Below are positions 16,140 to 27,757 of a stretch of DNA of 64,000 nucleotides, one piece after another (position 1 is the stretch's first letter; every line of letters starts with the position of its first letter). The stretch spans positions 310,001-374,000 of the forward strand of contig NZ_JARKMZ010000028.1 in the NCBI RefSeq assembly GCF_029360775.1. Reading direction: 5' to 3'. The DNA comes from Daejeonella sp. H1SJ63. GTDB lineage: Bacteria > Bacteroidota > Bacteroidia > Sphingobacteriales > Sphingobacteriaceae. The translations under genes were made by a program, and so were the position numbers. The notes beneath the pieces were generated by a model, which saw only the letters and a list, made by a program, of their open reading frames with translations, ran no database searches and was not told where the DNA came from.

Positions 16140-17840
16140 TTAATACCCGGGATTCTGAATTAAGATATTCTTACCGCCCACTGTACTGTTAATAATTTCC
16201 GCCTGTGGAATAGGATAATATTCATTCAGCCCTTTTTTAAATGTAGCGCCGTTTAAATATGTCCGTTTTATTTTTTCTTTAGCCACATAGGTGTTTAAAA
16301 TTTGGTCAGCTATGCCCCAGCGTACCAGATCAAAAAACCGGTGACCTTCCATTCCAAATTCCAGCCTGCTTTCAAACTGTACTGCTTTACGGGCTGATAT
16401 CTGGTCAGTAAATGGGATCTGGTAGGTACTTATCACGTAATTAGCGGCGGGAGTGCCATCGGGCATTTTGACAAATCCAGCTGGGTTTGCTGCCCGGGTT
16501 CGCACCAGGTTTATCATGGTTCGCGCTTTTTCCAGATCATTTTCTTCTACAGCCACTTCTGCACGCCATAATAAAACGTGTGCCAGGCGTATCATGCGAT
16601 AATTATTAGAATTATTTCTGTTAGTTGCATGGGAAAAGCCTTTCGACCATACGGCTTTTTTAGGAGAATAAGGGCCTCCATAAGCCTGATCGCGAATCCA
16701 TGGTTTACCTGTATGAATACCATGATCCAGATAAGGAATACCCCTGCGACCAACAGTATGATCCAGACGGGGATCCAATGGGCCTGTGTGCGGTGTAAAA
16801 GGATCAGTTGAACTTAAACCTTCATCATTTTTTACATCCGTATTGTTATAGGTATCCAGTAATGGTAAACCATTGGAGGTCTGGAAGGCATTCACCAGAT
16901 TTTGAGCTGGCTGCTCAAAACCACAGCAATTCCAAGGACCGGTGTAGGGATAATTCAGGATATTACCGTTATTGCCGTTATTACCACCGGGGGAGCCATC
17001 GTTTACCGACATCTGCACTTCAAAAATAGATTCGGCATTATTATTAGTGGCCGCATTATAATTATCGAAAAATAATGGAACCAGAGTGTATTTATTACTG
17101 GCTATTATTTCATCCAGAAGCGGTTTGGCAAGGGCATACTTGCGTTGAAATAAATAGGCTTTAGCAAGATAAGCAGCAGCAGCATATTTAGTAACCCGTC
17201 CCTTTTGAGCTTGATTTACTGGCAATACATCGTAAGCCGCTTTAAAATCAGCTTCTATTTTTGGCCAAATGTCTTCAGTATTAGGAATTTTGGTGCTTTC
17301 AGGATTGCTGGGATCATAGATCTTTTCATCGATGTAAGGTACTTTATTCCACATTTTTTTGGCTTCAAAATGATAATGTCCCCTTAGAAAACGGGCTTCA
17401 GCTGTAACCTGCGCTTTTTCTGCCTGGGTCATGTCTGTAGCATTGGCCATCACCTGCAATACATCATTACAACGCGCTACGCCATCATACACATGGCGCC
17501 ATTTGCCCCGGAAATGAGTATTGGTAGGTAACCAGTTATAGGTTTCAATGAAGGTGATTTCGGGTTGGTCACCTGCATCAGTACCTTTATAGGTATCGTC
17601 AGAAGCTACGGCGCCATAAACCCAGTTAGTAACAGCGCTATGCCATGAGGTATTACCTGAACCAACTCCATCCAGCAATGAGTACGCTCCAATGAGCAAA
17701 GCGTCAACGCCTTGTTTAGTTTCCAACGCTTTTTGATTGATCACCCCTTTAGGCTTGGTTGTCAAAAATGAATCATCGCAGGCCGTGAGTAAAGAGCCGG
17801 CAACAAATAATGCGGCCAGGCTAAATATTTTCTTAGTCAT
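16140..17840 (-). CDS. RagB/SusD-family nutrient-binding lipoprotein
   Basis: A 566-residue outer-membrane lipoprotein with signal peptide and lipobox LTAC (Cys about residue 21, followed by DDSF). The typical SusD layout is present: an N-terminal LLIGAYSLLDG segment; TPR-like helices (RGHYHFEAKKMWNKVPYID, AYLAKAYLFQRKYALAKPLLD); and a C-terminal FESRLEFGMEGHRFFDLVRWG block ending in KGLNEYYPIPQAEI. It caps the SusC transporter and captures the ligand at the cell surface. It lies 21 bases downstream of susC in the same operon. No glycoside hydrolase, sulfatase or regulator adjoins it, so the ligand cannot be deduced. Confidence 0.93.
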   Translation of the reverse strand: MTKKIFSLAALFVAGSLLTACDDSFLTTKPKGVINQKALETKQGVDALLIGAYSLLDGVGSGNTSWHSAVTNWVYGAVASDDTYKGTDAGDQPEITFIETYNWLPTNTHFRGKWRHVYDGVARCNDVLQVMANATDMTQAEKAQVTAEARFLRGHYHFEAKKMWNKVPYIDEKIYDPSNPESTKIPNTEDIWPKIEADFKAAYDVLPVNQAQKGRVTKYAAAAYLAKAYLFQRKYALAKPLLDEIIASNKYTLVPLFFDNYNAATNNNAESIFEVQMSVNDGSPGGNNGNNGNILNYPYTGPWNCCGFEQPAQNLVNAFQTSNGLPLLDTYNNTDVKNDEGLSSTDPFTPHTGPLDPRLDHTVGRRGIPYLDHGIHTGKPWIRDQAYGGPYSPKKAVWSKGFSHATNRNNSNNYRMIRLAHVLLWRAEVAVEENDLEKARTMINLVRTRAANPAGFVKMPDGTPAANYVISTYQIPFTDQISARKAVQFESRLEFGMEGHRFFDLVRWGIADQILNTYVAKEKIKRTYLNGATFKKGLNEYYPIPQAEIINSTVGGKNILIQNPGY

Positions 17841-17861
17841 TTTTCTATTATCTAAAATTTA

Positions 17862-20800
17862 TTAAAAACTAACATTTACTCCAAACAGAATATTTTTAGC
17901 TGTAGGATAAGCACCTTCATCTACGCCGAGTTGCCGGTCGTTGCCATCTCCGTAACCTCTGAGATTAATTTCAGGATCAAGACCTGTATATTTAGTGAAA
18001 GTAAAGAGATTTTGTCCCTGAATGTATATATGAGCAGTGCTCATACCTGCTTTCGAGATCAAACGTAAAGGCAGGTTATATCCTAACTGGATATTTTTGA
18101 TTCGCAGGTACGAGCCGTCTTCAAGGAAGTAAGAAGATGGTACGCTGCTGGCAGCATCGCCGGAAAGCAGCATAGGCAATTTGGCATCGGTTTTGCCCGG
18201 CCGCCAGGAGTCGTATAGCATACGCGTACTGCGATTTCCCTGGAAAGTCTGGAAATCGGTCCAGTAACGCACATAATTAAACAACTGATTGCCCTGCACA
18301 CCCTGAGCAAAGGCCGTAAAGGTGAAATTTTTAAACGAAGCATTCAGGTTCAATCCATAAGCAAAATCGGGATGAGGGTTACCTATAAAGCCCTGGTCAG
18401 CGGCATTAATTATTCCGTCGCTATTCACATCGCGGAATTTAAAACGGCCGGCTATGTTATCTACACCATTGCGTTGCTTGGCGTGGGCTGCCGCTTCAGC
18501 ATCTGTCTGGAAAATACCATCAATTGTATATCCGTAGAAAGAAGAAAGAGGACTGCCCTGCTGTGTAGCTGTTACGGCCGGTATGCGCAACCCAAAGCCG
18601 GTATAAATGGTCTTTGGATCACCATTGGTTTTAACTACTAAATTCCGGTAGGTCGAGAAATTAGTTCCAACACTAAACTTTAGCTGTTTGGAAAATGCAG
18701 TGCCATTGTAATTAATACCGACATCAACTCCTTTATTATTCATCTCGCCGATATTTACAAAAGGATTAACAGCTATACCCTGGGTTAGCGGAACTTCAAC
18801 AGGAAACAGCATATCAGTAGTGGTACGGGTATACCAGTCAAAAATGATGTCAAAACGTCCCTCTAATAATGCAGCATCAAAACCTATGTTGGTACTGCTG
18901 GTGGTTTCCCATTTGGCATTGGCATTACCAAACTGGTTCCGGTCATAACCGATTACTACTGAATTGCGGGTACCATTAATGTCGTAGTTAGAACGGTCAG
19001 AATTAGATTCAAAAGTAGAGGCAAAGTTATAGTTGCCTATTTCCTGGTTACCGGTTTGTCCCCAGCCGGCACGCAATTTAAGATCACTAATAAAAGAGAG
19101 ACCCTCCATGAACTTTTCCTCGGTGATACGCCAGCCAATACTTAGTGCAGGGAAAACAGCATTCCGGAATTTAGGAGCAAAACGTGAAGAGGCATCCCTT
19201 CGAACGGTTCCTTCCAGAAGATATCTATCATTGTAAGAATAGTTCAGCTTACCAAAATAAGAAAACAAACGCCAGTCGTAAGCGCCTCCGCCATTAGCCG
19301 GCGCCAGAGCACCTGCATTTAAATAACGAAAATTCAGGTCATCTACAAAAAAACCACTCCGGCTGCCGAAGAAATTCTCACCATAAGCTTTAATGGATTC
19401 GGCACCTCCTAAAACATTAAGGCGGTGACGTTCTCTGAATGTTGTATTATAGGTTAGGGTATTCGACCATGTCCAGTTACGATCGTAAGCATTATTGGTA
19501 CTTAAACCATTTGTTTGAGCAGCCTCAGCCGATTCTATATCACGCACGGTGAAGGTCCTGTTATTATATAAATTATAATCCACACCAAAACTTGTGCGGG
19601 CTACCAGGTTCTTTAGCACATCTATTTCGGCGAATGCATTGCCAAATAAGCGAACATCTTCGTTTTTATTATCCTTGCCACGTACAAGTAATGCTACAGG
19701 GTTTCGTGAATTACCCAGGCCGCCACCCTTGGTGCCTGCAAAATTGCCATTTATGTCATAAACCGGAATTATCGGCTGCATCCGGTAAGCCATAGAAATA
19801 GGATTGCTTTCGTTATTATTACCAGCTACCTGACCGACCCGCTCACCCAAAGCTATCTGCATATTTTCTCCTATGCGTATCCGGTTTTTTACTTTAAATT
19901 CTGTGTTTGCTCGTATGGAGTAACGCTTATAATAGGTTTCCTTCAGAATACCGTCCTGGTTTTGGTAATTAACAGAAAACGCATACACACCCTTATCTGT
20001 GCCACCAGCCGCACCTATTTGATAGTTCTGCATTGGCGCTGGCCGGAAAATCTCTTCCATCCAACGAGTACCTTCTTTATTGGCCGGGGTGATCAAAAAT
20101 TTAGTTTTATTAAATGCCGGATCATCAATGTTGTTTGTATAATTGGCAGCCGCCACCCGCGGATCGTTCGCAAATGCTCCGGTAGGAAAAATAAAATCAG
20201 GAATTACCGGCTGTGTACCATTGCCATACTGAGGATTGGAAGGGTTAAGATCGGGTTTGCCACTACTAATAAGTTTATTCTTTTCACTTTCCCAGGTAAG
20301 TTGAGCCAGTTCATTGGTATTTAACAGGTCGAGCACTTTTCCGCGCTGCTGAGTACCATAATACGTGTCAAATGTAATTTTAGGTTCGCCACTTTTACCT
20401 TTTTTAGTGGTTATGATAACTACCCCATTACCCGCCCGGGCACCATAGATAGAGGCCGAGGATGCATCCTTCAGGATTTGCATCGACTCGATATCGTTCG
20501 GGTTCAGTGTATTCAGATTTCCCTTGGTTGGTACACCATCAATAACATACAAGGGCGAGTTATCGTTGATGGTGCCAAAACCGCGTACCCTAACCATGGC
20601 GCCTCCACCCGGGCTATTTTCATTGCCCACGGTAACTCCAGCGGCTCTGCCTTGCAAAGCCTGCGCCACGTTGGTAGCCGGTGCCGATAGTAAATCTTTT
20701 GCCGAGACGGTTGTAACGGCGCCGGTAATATCTTTTTTCGCCTGTGAGTTATAACCAGTTACTATCACTTCCTGAAGTGATTTAGAATCGGGATTCATGG

Positions 20801-21176
20801 TAATATTTACCGTCCCGCGTCCACTAAAGGTTTTTTCCTGCGAGATGAATCCGATAAAGGAAAATACCAGAGTGCCTGCAGTTTCCGGTACATTTATAGT
20901 GTATTTTCCATCCATGTCGGTAGTAACACCTGTGGTAGTTCCTTTAACTAATACCGTTACTCCAGGTAATGGTTCGCCGTCAGTGGAAGTAACACGCCCG
21001 GAAATGGGCCAGGTTACTATACTGTTAAAAATTTTAGCATTTGCAAGATAACTCGTGGTATTCATTTTAACATTAAACGCAGCAAAAGCAGGATTGACTG
21101 GATTTGCACTAAATACGCAAGCTAAAACAAATCCACCGACCTTCATTTGCCAGTGATGTGCAAGTGTTTTTTTCAT
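17862..21176 (-). CDS. SusC/RagA-family TonB-linked outer-membrane transporter
   Basis: A 1104-residue SusC-type transporter. A signal peptide (about 33 residues, ending NPAFA) leads into a carboxypeptidase-regulatory-like domain (ISGRVTSTDGEPLPGVTVLV), then the SusC signature LQEVIVTGYNSQAKKDITGA, a plug (LQGRAAGVTV, VRVRGFGTINDNSPLYVIDG, DASSASIYGARAGNGVVIIT) and a barrel ending VNVSF. There is no STN domain, so it is not of the anti-sigma-coupled class. First gene of a susCD operon. It takes up oligomers (glycan or peptide) with its SusD partner; the substrate is unknown. A -7-like TAATTTTG lies about 53 bases upstream. Confidence 0.95.
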   Translation of the reverse strand: MKKTLAHHWQMKVGGFVLACVFSANPVNPAFAAFNVKMNTTSYLANAKIFNSIVTWPISGRVTSTDGEPLPGVTVLVKGTTTGVTTDMDGKYTINVPETAGTLVFSFIGFISQEKTFSGRGTVNITMNPDSKSLQEVIVTGYNSQAKKDITGAVTTVSAKDLLSAPATNVAQALQGRAAGVTVGNENSPGGGAMVRVRGFGTINDNSPLYVIDGVPTKGNLNTLNPNDIESMQILKDASSASIYGARAGNGVVIITTKKGKSGEPKITFDTYYGTQQRGKVLDLLNTNELAQLTWESEKNKLISSGKPDLNPSNPQYGNGTQPVIPDFIFPTGAFANDPRVAAANYTNNIDDPAFNKTKFLITPANKEGTRWMEEIFRPAPMQNYQIGAAGGTDKGVYAFSVNYQNQDGILKETYYKRYSIRANTEFKVKNRIRIGENMQIALGERVGQVAGNNNESNPISMAYRMQPIIPVYDINGNFAGTKGGGLGNSRNPVALLVRGKDNKNEDVRLFGNAFAEIDVLKNLVARTSFGVDYNLYNNRTFTVRDIESAEAAQTNGLSTNNAYDRNWTWSNTLTYNTTFRERHRLNVLGGAESIKAYGENFFGSRSGFFVDDLNFRYLNAGALAPANGGGAYDWRLFSYFGKLNYSYNDRYLLEGTVRRDASSRFAPKFRNAVFPALSIGWRITEEKFMEGLSFISDLKLRAGWGQTGNQEIGNYNFASTFESNSDRSNYDINGTRNSVVIGYDRNQFGNANAKWETTSSTNIGFDAALLEGRFDIIFDWYTRTTTDMLFPVEVPLTQGIAVNPFVNIGEMNNKGVDVGINYNGTAFSKQLKFSVGTNFSTYRNLVVKTNGDPKTIYTGFGLRIPAVTATQQGSPLSSFYGYTIDGIFQTDAEAAAHAKQRNGVDNIAGRFKFRDVNSDGIINAADQGFIGNPHPDFAYGLNLNASFKNFTFTAFAQGVQGNQLFNYVRYWTDFQTFQGNRSTRMLYDSWRPGKTDAKLPMLLSGDAASSVPSSYFLEDGSYLRIKNIQLGYNLPLRLISKAGMSTAHIYIQGQNLFTFTKYTGLDPEINLRGYGDGNDRQLGVDEGAYPTAKNILFGVNVSF

Positions 21177-21228
21177 TTTAAATTAGTTTAGTTGTTTAGT
21201 AACAAATTAATTACATTTTAAATATTAT

Positions 21229-21236
21229 CAAAATTA
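21229..21236 (-). promoter_or_regulatory. Possible -7 element upstream of susC
   Basis: TAATTTTG on the minus strand fits TAnnTTTG exactly. No clear TTTG is seen 19-21 bases further upstream, so the call is tentative. The rest of the roughly 310-base susC-thiS divergent gap before the riboswitch shows no gene. Confidence 0.3.
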
Positions 21237-21485
21237 TTTATTCAAAAGTGCATAGCTGACCGAAGAAAAGGCTGATAGTAAAAGGGGGTAAATTTTAAGG
21301 GTTTATTGCAGAAGCTTTCGGAATGCGCCATAGATGTACATGGAGCTGCAATTTTTATAGAATGTTCACAGGTTTCTGATCAGGCGATAAATCTTCCGGC
21401 TCGGTAAATCTTTGTTTTATTACTTTTCCTGACAACAGAGAATCTTTTTCTTACAATTATCTTTTAATTTTTTACATTTACAAAA

Positions 21486-21556
21486 ACTTTAGGGGTGCCT
21501 TGTGCTGAGAAAGACCCTTTGAACCTGATGCAGTTAGTACTGCCGAAGGGAAAAGT
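21486..21556 (+). promoter_or_regulatory. TPP riboswitch (THI element)
   Basis: Clear thi-box: AGGGGTGCC ... CTGAGAAAGACCCTTTGAA, then CCTGATGCAGTTAGTACTGC and CGAAGGGA. P1 can close ACTTT (21486-21490) with AAAGT (21552-21556). It heads the thiS-thiC operon and should reduce its expression when thiamine pyrophosphate is plentiful. A TACATTTA at 21473-21480 is a plausible -7 element six bases before the RNA. Confidence 0.96.
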
Positions 21557-21626
21557 AGAACAAATTCGATTTGTTTTCCATTCCTTAAAACAGGACCATT
21601 CCTATTGTTAAATATTGCCAGATAGG

Positions 21627-21830
21627 ATGGAAATTACCGTAAATCAACAAAGTTATTCCGTAACTGAACATTGCTCACTGCAGCAACTGCTTTCTGTTGT
21701 CATTCAGCAACCCATAAAGGGCATAGCTATAGCTGTTAATGAAATAATTATTCCTAAGACCAACTGGGAAACGTACCTGTTGAAAGTGGGTGATCAAATC
21801 ATTCTGATTAAGGCAACCCAGGGCGGATAA
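21627..21830 (+). CDS. thiS: Sulfur carrier protein ThiS
   Basis: A 67-residue ubiquitin-fold sulfur carrier for the thiazole ring of thiamine. It starts MEITVNQQSYSV and ends TQGG, the di-Gly tail that is adenylated by the ThiF/MoeB-like enzyme and then thiocarboxylated. ATG at 21627 is preferred to the TTG at 21615, which would add four residues. First gene after the TPP riboswitch. A 170-base gap with a repeat element separates it from thiC. Confidence 0.93.
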   Translation: MEITVNQQSYSVTEHCSLQQLLSVVIQQPIKGIAIAVNEIIIPKTNWETYLLKVGDQIILIKATQGG

Positions 21831-21913
21831 TCTTAAAAAACAAATTATATACAGATGAAGCGCACATGATTTTGCCAAAACCCGCAGGGGTATGATTATT
21901 AAATCATGATCGC

Positions 21914-23884
<1,971 letters not shown>

Positions 23885-23887
23885 ATA

Positions 23888-24496
23888 ATGGAGCTGATTA
23901 TTATTTCAAGCCCGGATCAGGTGAATGACGAAACCAAAATCATTAACAAACTATTTGAATCGGGTTTGGAATACTTTCATATACGCAAGCCGGCAGATAC
24001 TGGGGAACAGGTAAGAAAATTGATTGCCGGTATAGAACCAAACTATTATCCCCGCCTTTCATTGCATCAGCACCATTGTTTGGCAGAGGAGTTTGGAATA
24101 AAGCGCCTGCACTATACTGAAAATGAGCGGGGCAAATTGAAAGATAATACGTTGGAAGGGCTTATCAACAATGGATTTATATTAAGCACCTCTGTGCATG
24201 ATCTGTCCTTATTAGCTTCCTTAAATGAATATCAGTATGTTTTTTTCGGGCCCGTTTACAATAGTATTTCAAAGCAAGGCTACAAAAGTGTTTTACCGCC
24301 GGGATTTAAACTTAACAACAGGGAGTCTTCACCCCTGATTATTGGCATAGGCGGCATCGAGGCAAAGCACATTGATAGTATAAAAAAAATGAATTTTGAC
24401 GGAGCAGCAATTTTGGGCAGTATCTGGAAAAATGATGGACAAGCGTTGGAAAATTTTAAAATCATACAACAATGTATCAGGAGCGCCCATACGTAG
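23888..24496 (+). CDS. ThiE/TenI-like TIM-barrel protein
   Basis: A 202-residue member of the thiamine phosphate synthase/TenI superfamily. It has the barrel framework (FFGPVYNSISKQGYKS, IIGIGGIEAKHID, AAILGSIW) but lacks the IQLRIK and [17 protein letters not shown] motifs of the true ThiE encoded at 25230. It may be a thiazole tautomerase (TenI role) or a divergent synthase; sequence alone does not decide. It follows thiC by three bases and overlaps the start of thiD by 25 bases. Confidence 0.8.
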   Translation: MELIIISSPDQVNDETKIINKLFESGLEYFHIRKPADTGEQVRKLIAGIEPNYYPRLSLHQHHCLAEEFGIKRLHYTENERGKLKDNTLEGLINNGFILSTSVHDLSLLASLNEYQYVFFGPVYNSISKQGYKSVLPPGFKLNNRESSPLIIGIGGIEAKHIDSIKKMNFDGAAILGSIWKNDGQALENFKIIQQCIRSAHT

Positions 24497-25227
24497 TCAG
24501 TATTGCCGGTTTTGACCCAAGCGCAGGTGCAGGACTGATGGCGGATGTGAAAACATTCGAACAGCATCGGGTTTATGGATTTGGTGTTTCCACGGTATGG
24601 ACGGTTCAAAATGATTCTGATTTTTTAGCAATGGAGTGGATGGAACCTGCTTTCATTATAAAACAGCTTAAACCATTGGTTTCAAAATTTGACATTAAGG
24701 CATGTAAAATTGGCCTGATTCAAAATCCTGAGGTATTATTTGAAGTAATATCCTTTCTTAAATCAAATAATCCTGAAATCAAAATAGTATTAGATCCTGT
24801 TTGGAAAGCAAGTGCCGGCTACGAGCTCAATAACTGGAATACAGACCAGTCAATATTAAAACAATCTCTTAAGAAAATTGACCTGGTTACACCCAATCTT
24901 GCGGAAATGCAATTCTTAGGCGGGAGTCAGGATGTGATATCGTCTGCCCGAACATGGGCTGAATATTGCCCGGTACTGCTGAAGGGTGGCCATAATGATA
25001 AAAATCATGCTCAGGACCTGTTGTTCGAAAGGAATGATTTTTATGAAATTACACCGGCAAATATTTCTTTATACTCTAAGCATGGTTCGGGTTGTGTCTT
25101 ATCTTCAGCAATAGCATCTAACCTGGCCCTGGGTTTTCCACTGCTGGAGGCCTGTAAGAAAGCAAAATTATATATCGAAGAATATCTGAACAGTAACCCA
25201 ACACTATTAGGATACCATAAAGCATAA
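24472..25227 (+). CDS. thiD: Hydroxymethylpyrimidine (phosphate) kinase ThiD
   Basis: A 251-residue ribokinase-fold kinase that phosphorylates HMP and HMP-P to HMP-PP. Motifs: SIAGFDPSAGAGLMADVKTF (substrate site), IKACKIGLI, VLDPVWKASAG, VTPNLAEMQFL, LLKGGH, and the anion hole/catalytic KHGSGCVLSSAIASNLA. The start ATG lies inside the end of the tenI-like gene (25-base overlap), so translation is probably coupled. Confidence 0.93.
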   Translation: MYQERPYVVSIAGFDPSAGAGLMADVKTFEQHRVYGFGVSTVWTVQNDSDFLAMEWMEPAFIIKQLKPLVSKFDIKACKIGLIQNPEVLFEVISFLKSNNPEIKIVLDPVWKASAGYELNNWNTDQSILKQSLKKIDLVTPNLAEMQFLGGSQDVISSARTWAEYCPVLLKGGHNDKNHAQDLLFERNDFYEITPANISLYSKHGSGCVLSSAIASNLALGFPLLEACKKAKLYIEEYLNSNPTLLGYHKA

Positions 25228-25229
25228 TT

Positions 25230-25880
25230 ATGATTGATAAGTTACACTATATTTCTCAGGGGAAGGAAACCAGCTCTCAGCTCGATGCAATTAAAAATGC
25301 CCTTGATGCAGGTTGCGGATGGATACAGTTAAGGATTAAAAATCAGCCTGAATCTGTGATCTTAAAATCTGCCCTTGAAGCAGCTAAACTTTGCGAAAAG
25401 TATAAGGCCAGATTGATCATTAATGACCATCCTCATATTGCCCTTGAATCGGGAGCATATGGGGTGCATTTAGGGCTTAATGATATGGGAATTGCAAAAG
25501 CCAGGGAAATAATTGGTAAAGAGATGATTATCGGCGGCACTGCAAATACCTTCGAACATATCAGGCAAAGAGTGAATGAGGGAGCCGATTATATAGGACT
25601 TGGACCTTACAGGTTTACTACTACCAAACAAAACCTGAGTCCTGTAATAGGTTTGGAAGGATATAAATTGATTATGCAGCAAATGTTTGATAGTAATATC
25701 AAAATACCTGTAATTGCTATTGGGGGAATTACATTGCCGGATATTTCTTTAATTATGCAAGCTAAAGTATATGGTGTGGCTATTTCGGGGGCATTAACAA
25801 ATAATCCTGACAAGAAGAAAACAATTGAAGCTATCTACCGGCTTGTCGGTAATACGGGATCTGAAGTGATTAAAAATTGA
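25230..25880 (+). CDS. thiE: Thiamine phosphate synthase ThiE
   Basis: A 216-residue TIM-barrel enzyme that couples HMP-PP with thiazole phosphate. It carries the standard motifs: [28 protein letters not shown] with [32 protein letters not shown] (pyrophosphate loop) and [12 protein letters not shown]. It therefore appears to be the catalytic ThiE of the operon, in contrast to the tenI-like paralogue at 23888. It begins two bases after thiD. Confidence 0.93.
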   Translation: MIDKLHYISQGKETSSQLDAIKNALDAGCGWIQLRIKNQPESVILKSALEAAKLCEKYKARLIINDHPHIALESGAYGVHLGLNDMGIAKAREIIGKEMIIGGTANTFEHIRQRVNEGADYIGLGPYRFTTTKQNLSPVIGLEGYKLIMQQMFDSNIKIPVIAIGGITLPDISLIMQAKVYGVAISGALTNNPDKKKTIEAIYRLVGNTGSEVIKN

Positions 25881-25884
25881 AATT

Positions 25885-26649
25885 ATGTTGAAAATAGCTG
25901 ATAAAATATTTAATTCCCGGTTATTTACCGGCACGGGTAAGTTCAGTTCGTCTGAATTGATGGAAGAGGCACTGCTGGCATCAGGCTCTGAGTTGGTTAC
26001 AGTTGCCCTTAAGCGTGTGGATGTAAATGAAAAGAATGATGATATATTAATTCGTTTGAAGCATCCGAATCTGAATTTATTGCCAAACACATCAGGGGTG
26101 CGCAATGCCAGGGAAGCGGTATTCGCAGCTCAGTTAGCGCGTGAAGCATTGGAGACCAATTGGATAAAACTGGAAATACATCCGGACCCGAAATATTTAA
26201 TGCCCGATCCTGTTGAAACCTTAAAAGCAACGGAGGAGCTGGCTAAACTGGGCTTTGTGGTTCTGCCTTATATTCATGCAGACCCGGTTTTGTGTAAGCG
26301 CCTGGAGGATGCGGGTACATCAGCTGTAATGCCTTTAGGTTCGCCCATTGGGAGCAATAAGGGTTTAAAAACCATTGATTTTTTAGAGATTATCATTAGC
26401 CAAAGCAATGTTCCGGTAATTGTGGATGCCGGAATAGGTTCTCCTTCTGATGCAGCATGGGCACTTGAAATTGGGGCCGATGCAGTATTAGTCAATACAG
26501 CCATAGCGGTATCAGGCAATCCGGTACAAATGGCCAGAGCTTTTAAACTTGCAGTTGAAGCAGGGCGCTTAGCATTTGAAGCCAGATTAGCATTGTCAGT
26601 TCCTCATGCTGTTGCCAGCAGCCCCTTAACCTCTTTTTTGAATGAATAG
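25885..26649 (+). CDS. thiG: Thiazole synthase ThiG
   Basis: A 254-residue TIM-barrel enzyme that forms the thiazole phosphate from DXP, dehydroglycine and ThiS thiocarboxylate. Opens [14 protein letters not shown]; the Schiff-base lysine lies in [18 protein letters not shown]; phosphate-binding parts are [12 protein letters not shown] and [17 protein letters not shown]. It overlaps thiH by eight bases. Confidence 0.96.
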   Translation: MLKIADKIFNSRLFTGTGKFSSSELMEEALLASGSELVTVALKRVDVNEKNDDILIRLKHPNLNLLPNTSGVRNAREAVFAAQLAREALETNWIKLEIHPDPKYLMPDPVETLKATEELAKLGFVVLPYIHADPVLCKRLEDAGTSAVMPLGSPIGSNKGLKTIDFLEIIISQSNVPVIVDAGIGSPSDAAWALEIGADAVLVNTAIAVSGNPVQMARAFKLAVEAGRLAFEARLALSVPHAVASSPLTSFLNE

Positions 26650-27751
26650 TTTTTGGGACATATTTCAGACCTGTGATTGGGACGAAACCAAACAAAGCAT
26701 CTACACCAAGACAAGTGCTGATGTAGAGCGGGCTTTAGAAAATCCAAAAAGAAACCTGGAAGATTTTAAGGCGCTGATCTCGCCGGCAGCTGCCCCATAT
26801 CTGGAACAGATGGCACAGATCAGCCAGAAATTAACACTCAAACGTTTCGGTAAAGTGATACAGATGTATGTTCCCCTTTATCTTTCCAACGAATGTAATA
26901 ATATCTGTACTTACTGCGGCTTCAGCTATGAAAATAAGGTGAGGCGCAAAACGTTGTCTCCGATGGAAATTATGCAGGAAGTGTCGGTCATTAAAGATAT
27001 GGGATATGAGCATGTGCTGTTAGTGACCGGCGAAGCAAACCAAACAGTACATGTTGATTATTTTAAGAAAGTACTTGACTTAATTCGTCCGCACTTTGCA
27101 CATATTTCTATGGAAGTGCAGCCGCTTGATTTGGAAGACTATCAGCAATTAACACCCTATGGTCTAAACACCGTGCTGGTTTATCAGGAGACTTATCATC
27201 AGGATGATTACCGTAAACATCATCCTAAAGGGAAAAAGTCGAACTTTCAATACAGGCTGGAAACGCCCGACAGGCTAGGACAGGCAGAGATACATAAAAT
27301 GGGTTTAGGCGTGCTGATCGGCCTGGAAGACTGGAGAACAGATTCTTTTTTTACCGCCATGCACCTAAATTACCTGGAGAAAAAATACTGGAAAAGCAAG
27401 TACAGTTTATCCTTTCCAAGACTAAGGCCTTTCAGCGGGGGGCTGGAACCTAAGGTTGAAATGAATGATCGCGAGCTTGTACAACTGATCTGTGCGTATC
27501 GTTTGTTTAATGAAGAACTGGAATTATCCATCTCTACACGTGAATCTCCTGATTTCAGGAATAACATTATTAAACTGGGCATCACTTCCATAAGTGCCGG
27601 TTCAAAAACAAATCCCGGAGGGTATGCCGTTGAACCGCAGTCTCTGGAACAATTTGAGATATCTGATGAGCGCAGCGCTCATGAAATTGCACAGGTCATA
27701 TCTTCGCAAGGGTATGAGCCTGTTTGGAAAGACTGGGACAGATGCCTTTAA
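26642..27751 (+). CDS. thiH: 2-iminoacetate synthase ThiH
   Basis: A 369-residue radical-SAM tyrosine lyase that supplies dehydroglycine (2-iminoacetate) to ThiG. The cluster motif [10 protein letters not shown] (CxxxCxxC, about residue 85) is intact, as are [28 protein letters not shown] and the C-terminal [18 protein letters not shown]. Choice of ThiH rather than ThiO suggests an oxygen-independent glycine-imine route using tyrosine and SAM. Confidence 0.95.
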   Translation: MNSFWDIFQTCDWDETKQSIYTKTSADVERALENPKRNLEDFKALISPAAAPYLEQMAQISQKLTLKRFGKVIQMYVPLYLSNECNNICTYCGFSYENKVRRKTLSPMEIMQEVSVIKDMGYEHVLLVTGEANQTVHVDYFKKVLDLIRPHFAHISMEVQPLDLEDYQQLTPYGLNTVLVYQETYHQDDYRKHHPKGKKSNFQYRLETPDRLGQAEIHKMGLGVLIGLEDWRTDSFFTAMHLNYLEKKYWKSKYSLSFPRLRPFSGGLEPKVEMNDRELVQLICAYRLFNEELELSISTRESPDFRNNIIKLGITSISAGSKTNPGGYAVEPQSLEQFEISDERSAHEIAQVISSQGYEPVWKDWDRCL

Positions 27752-27757
27752 ACAAAC

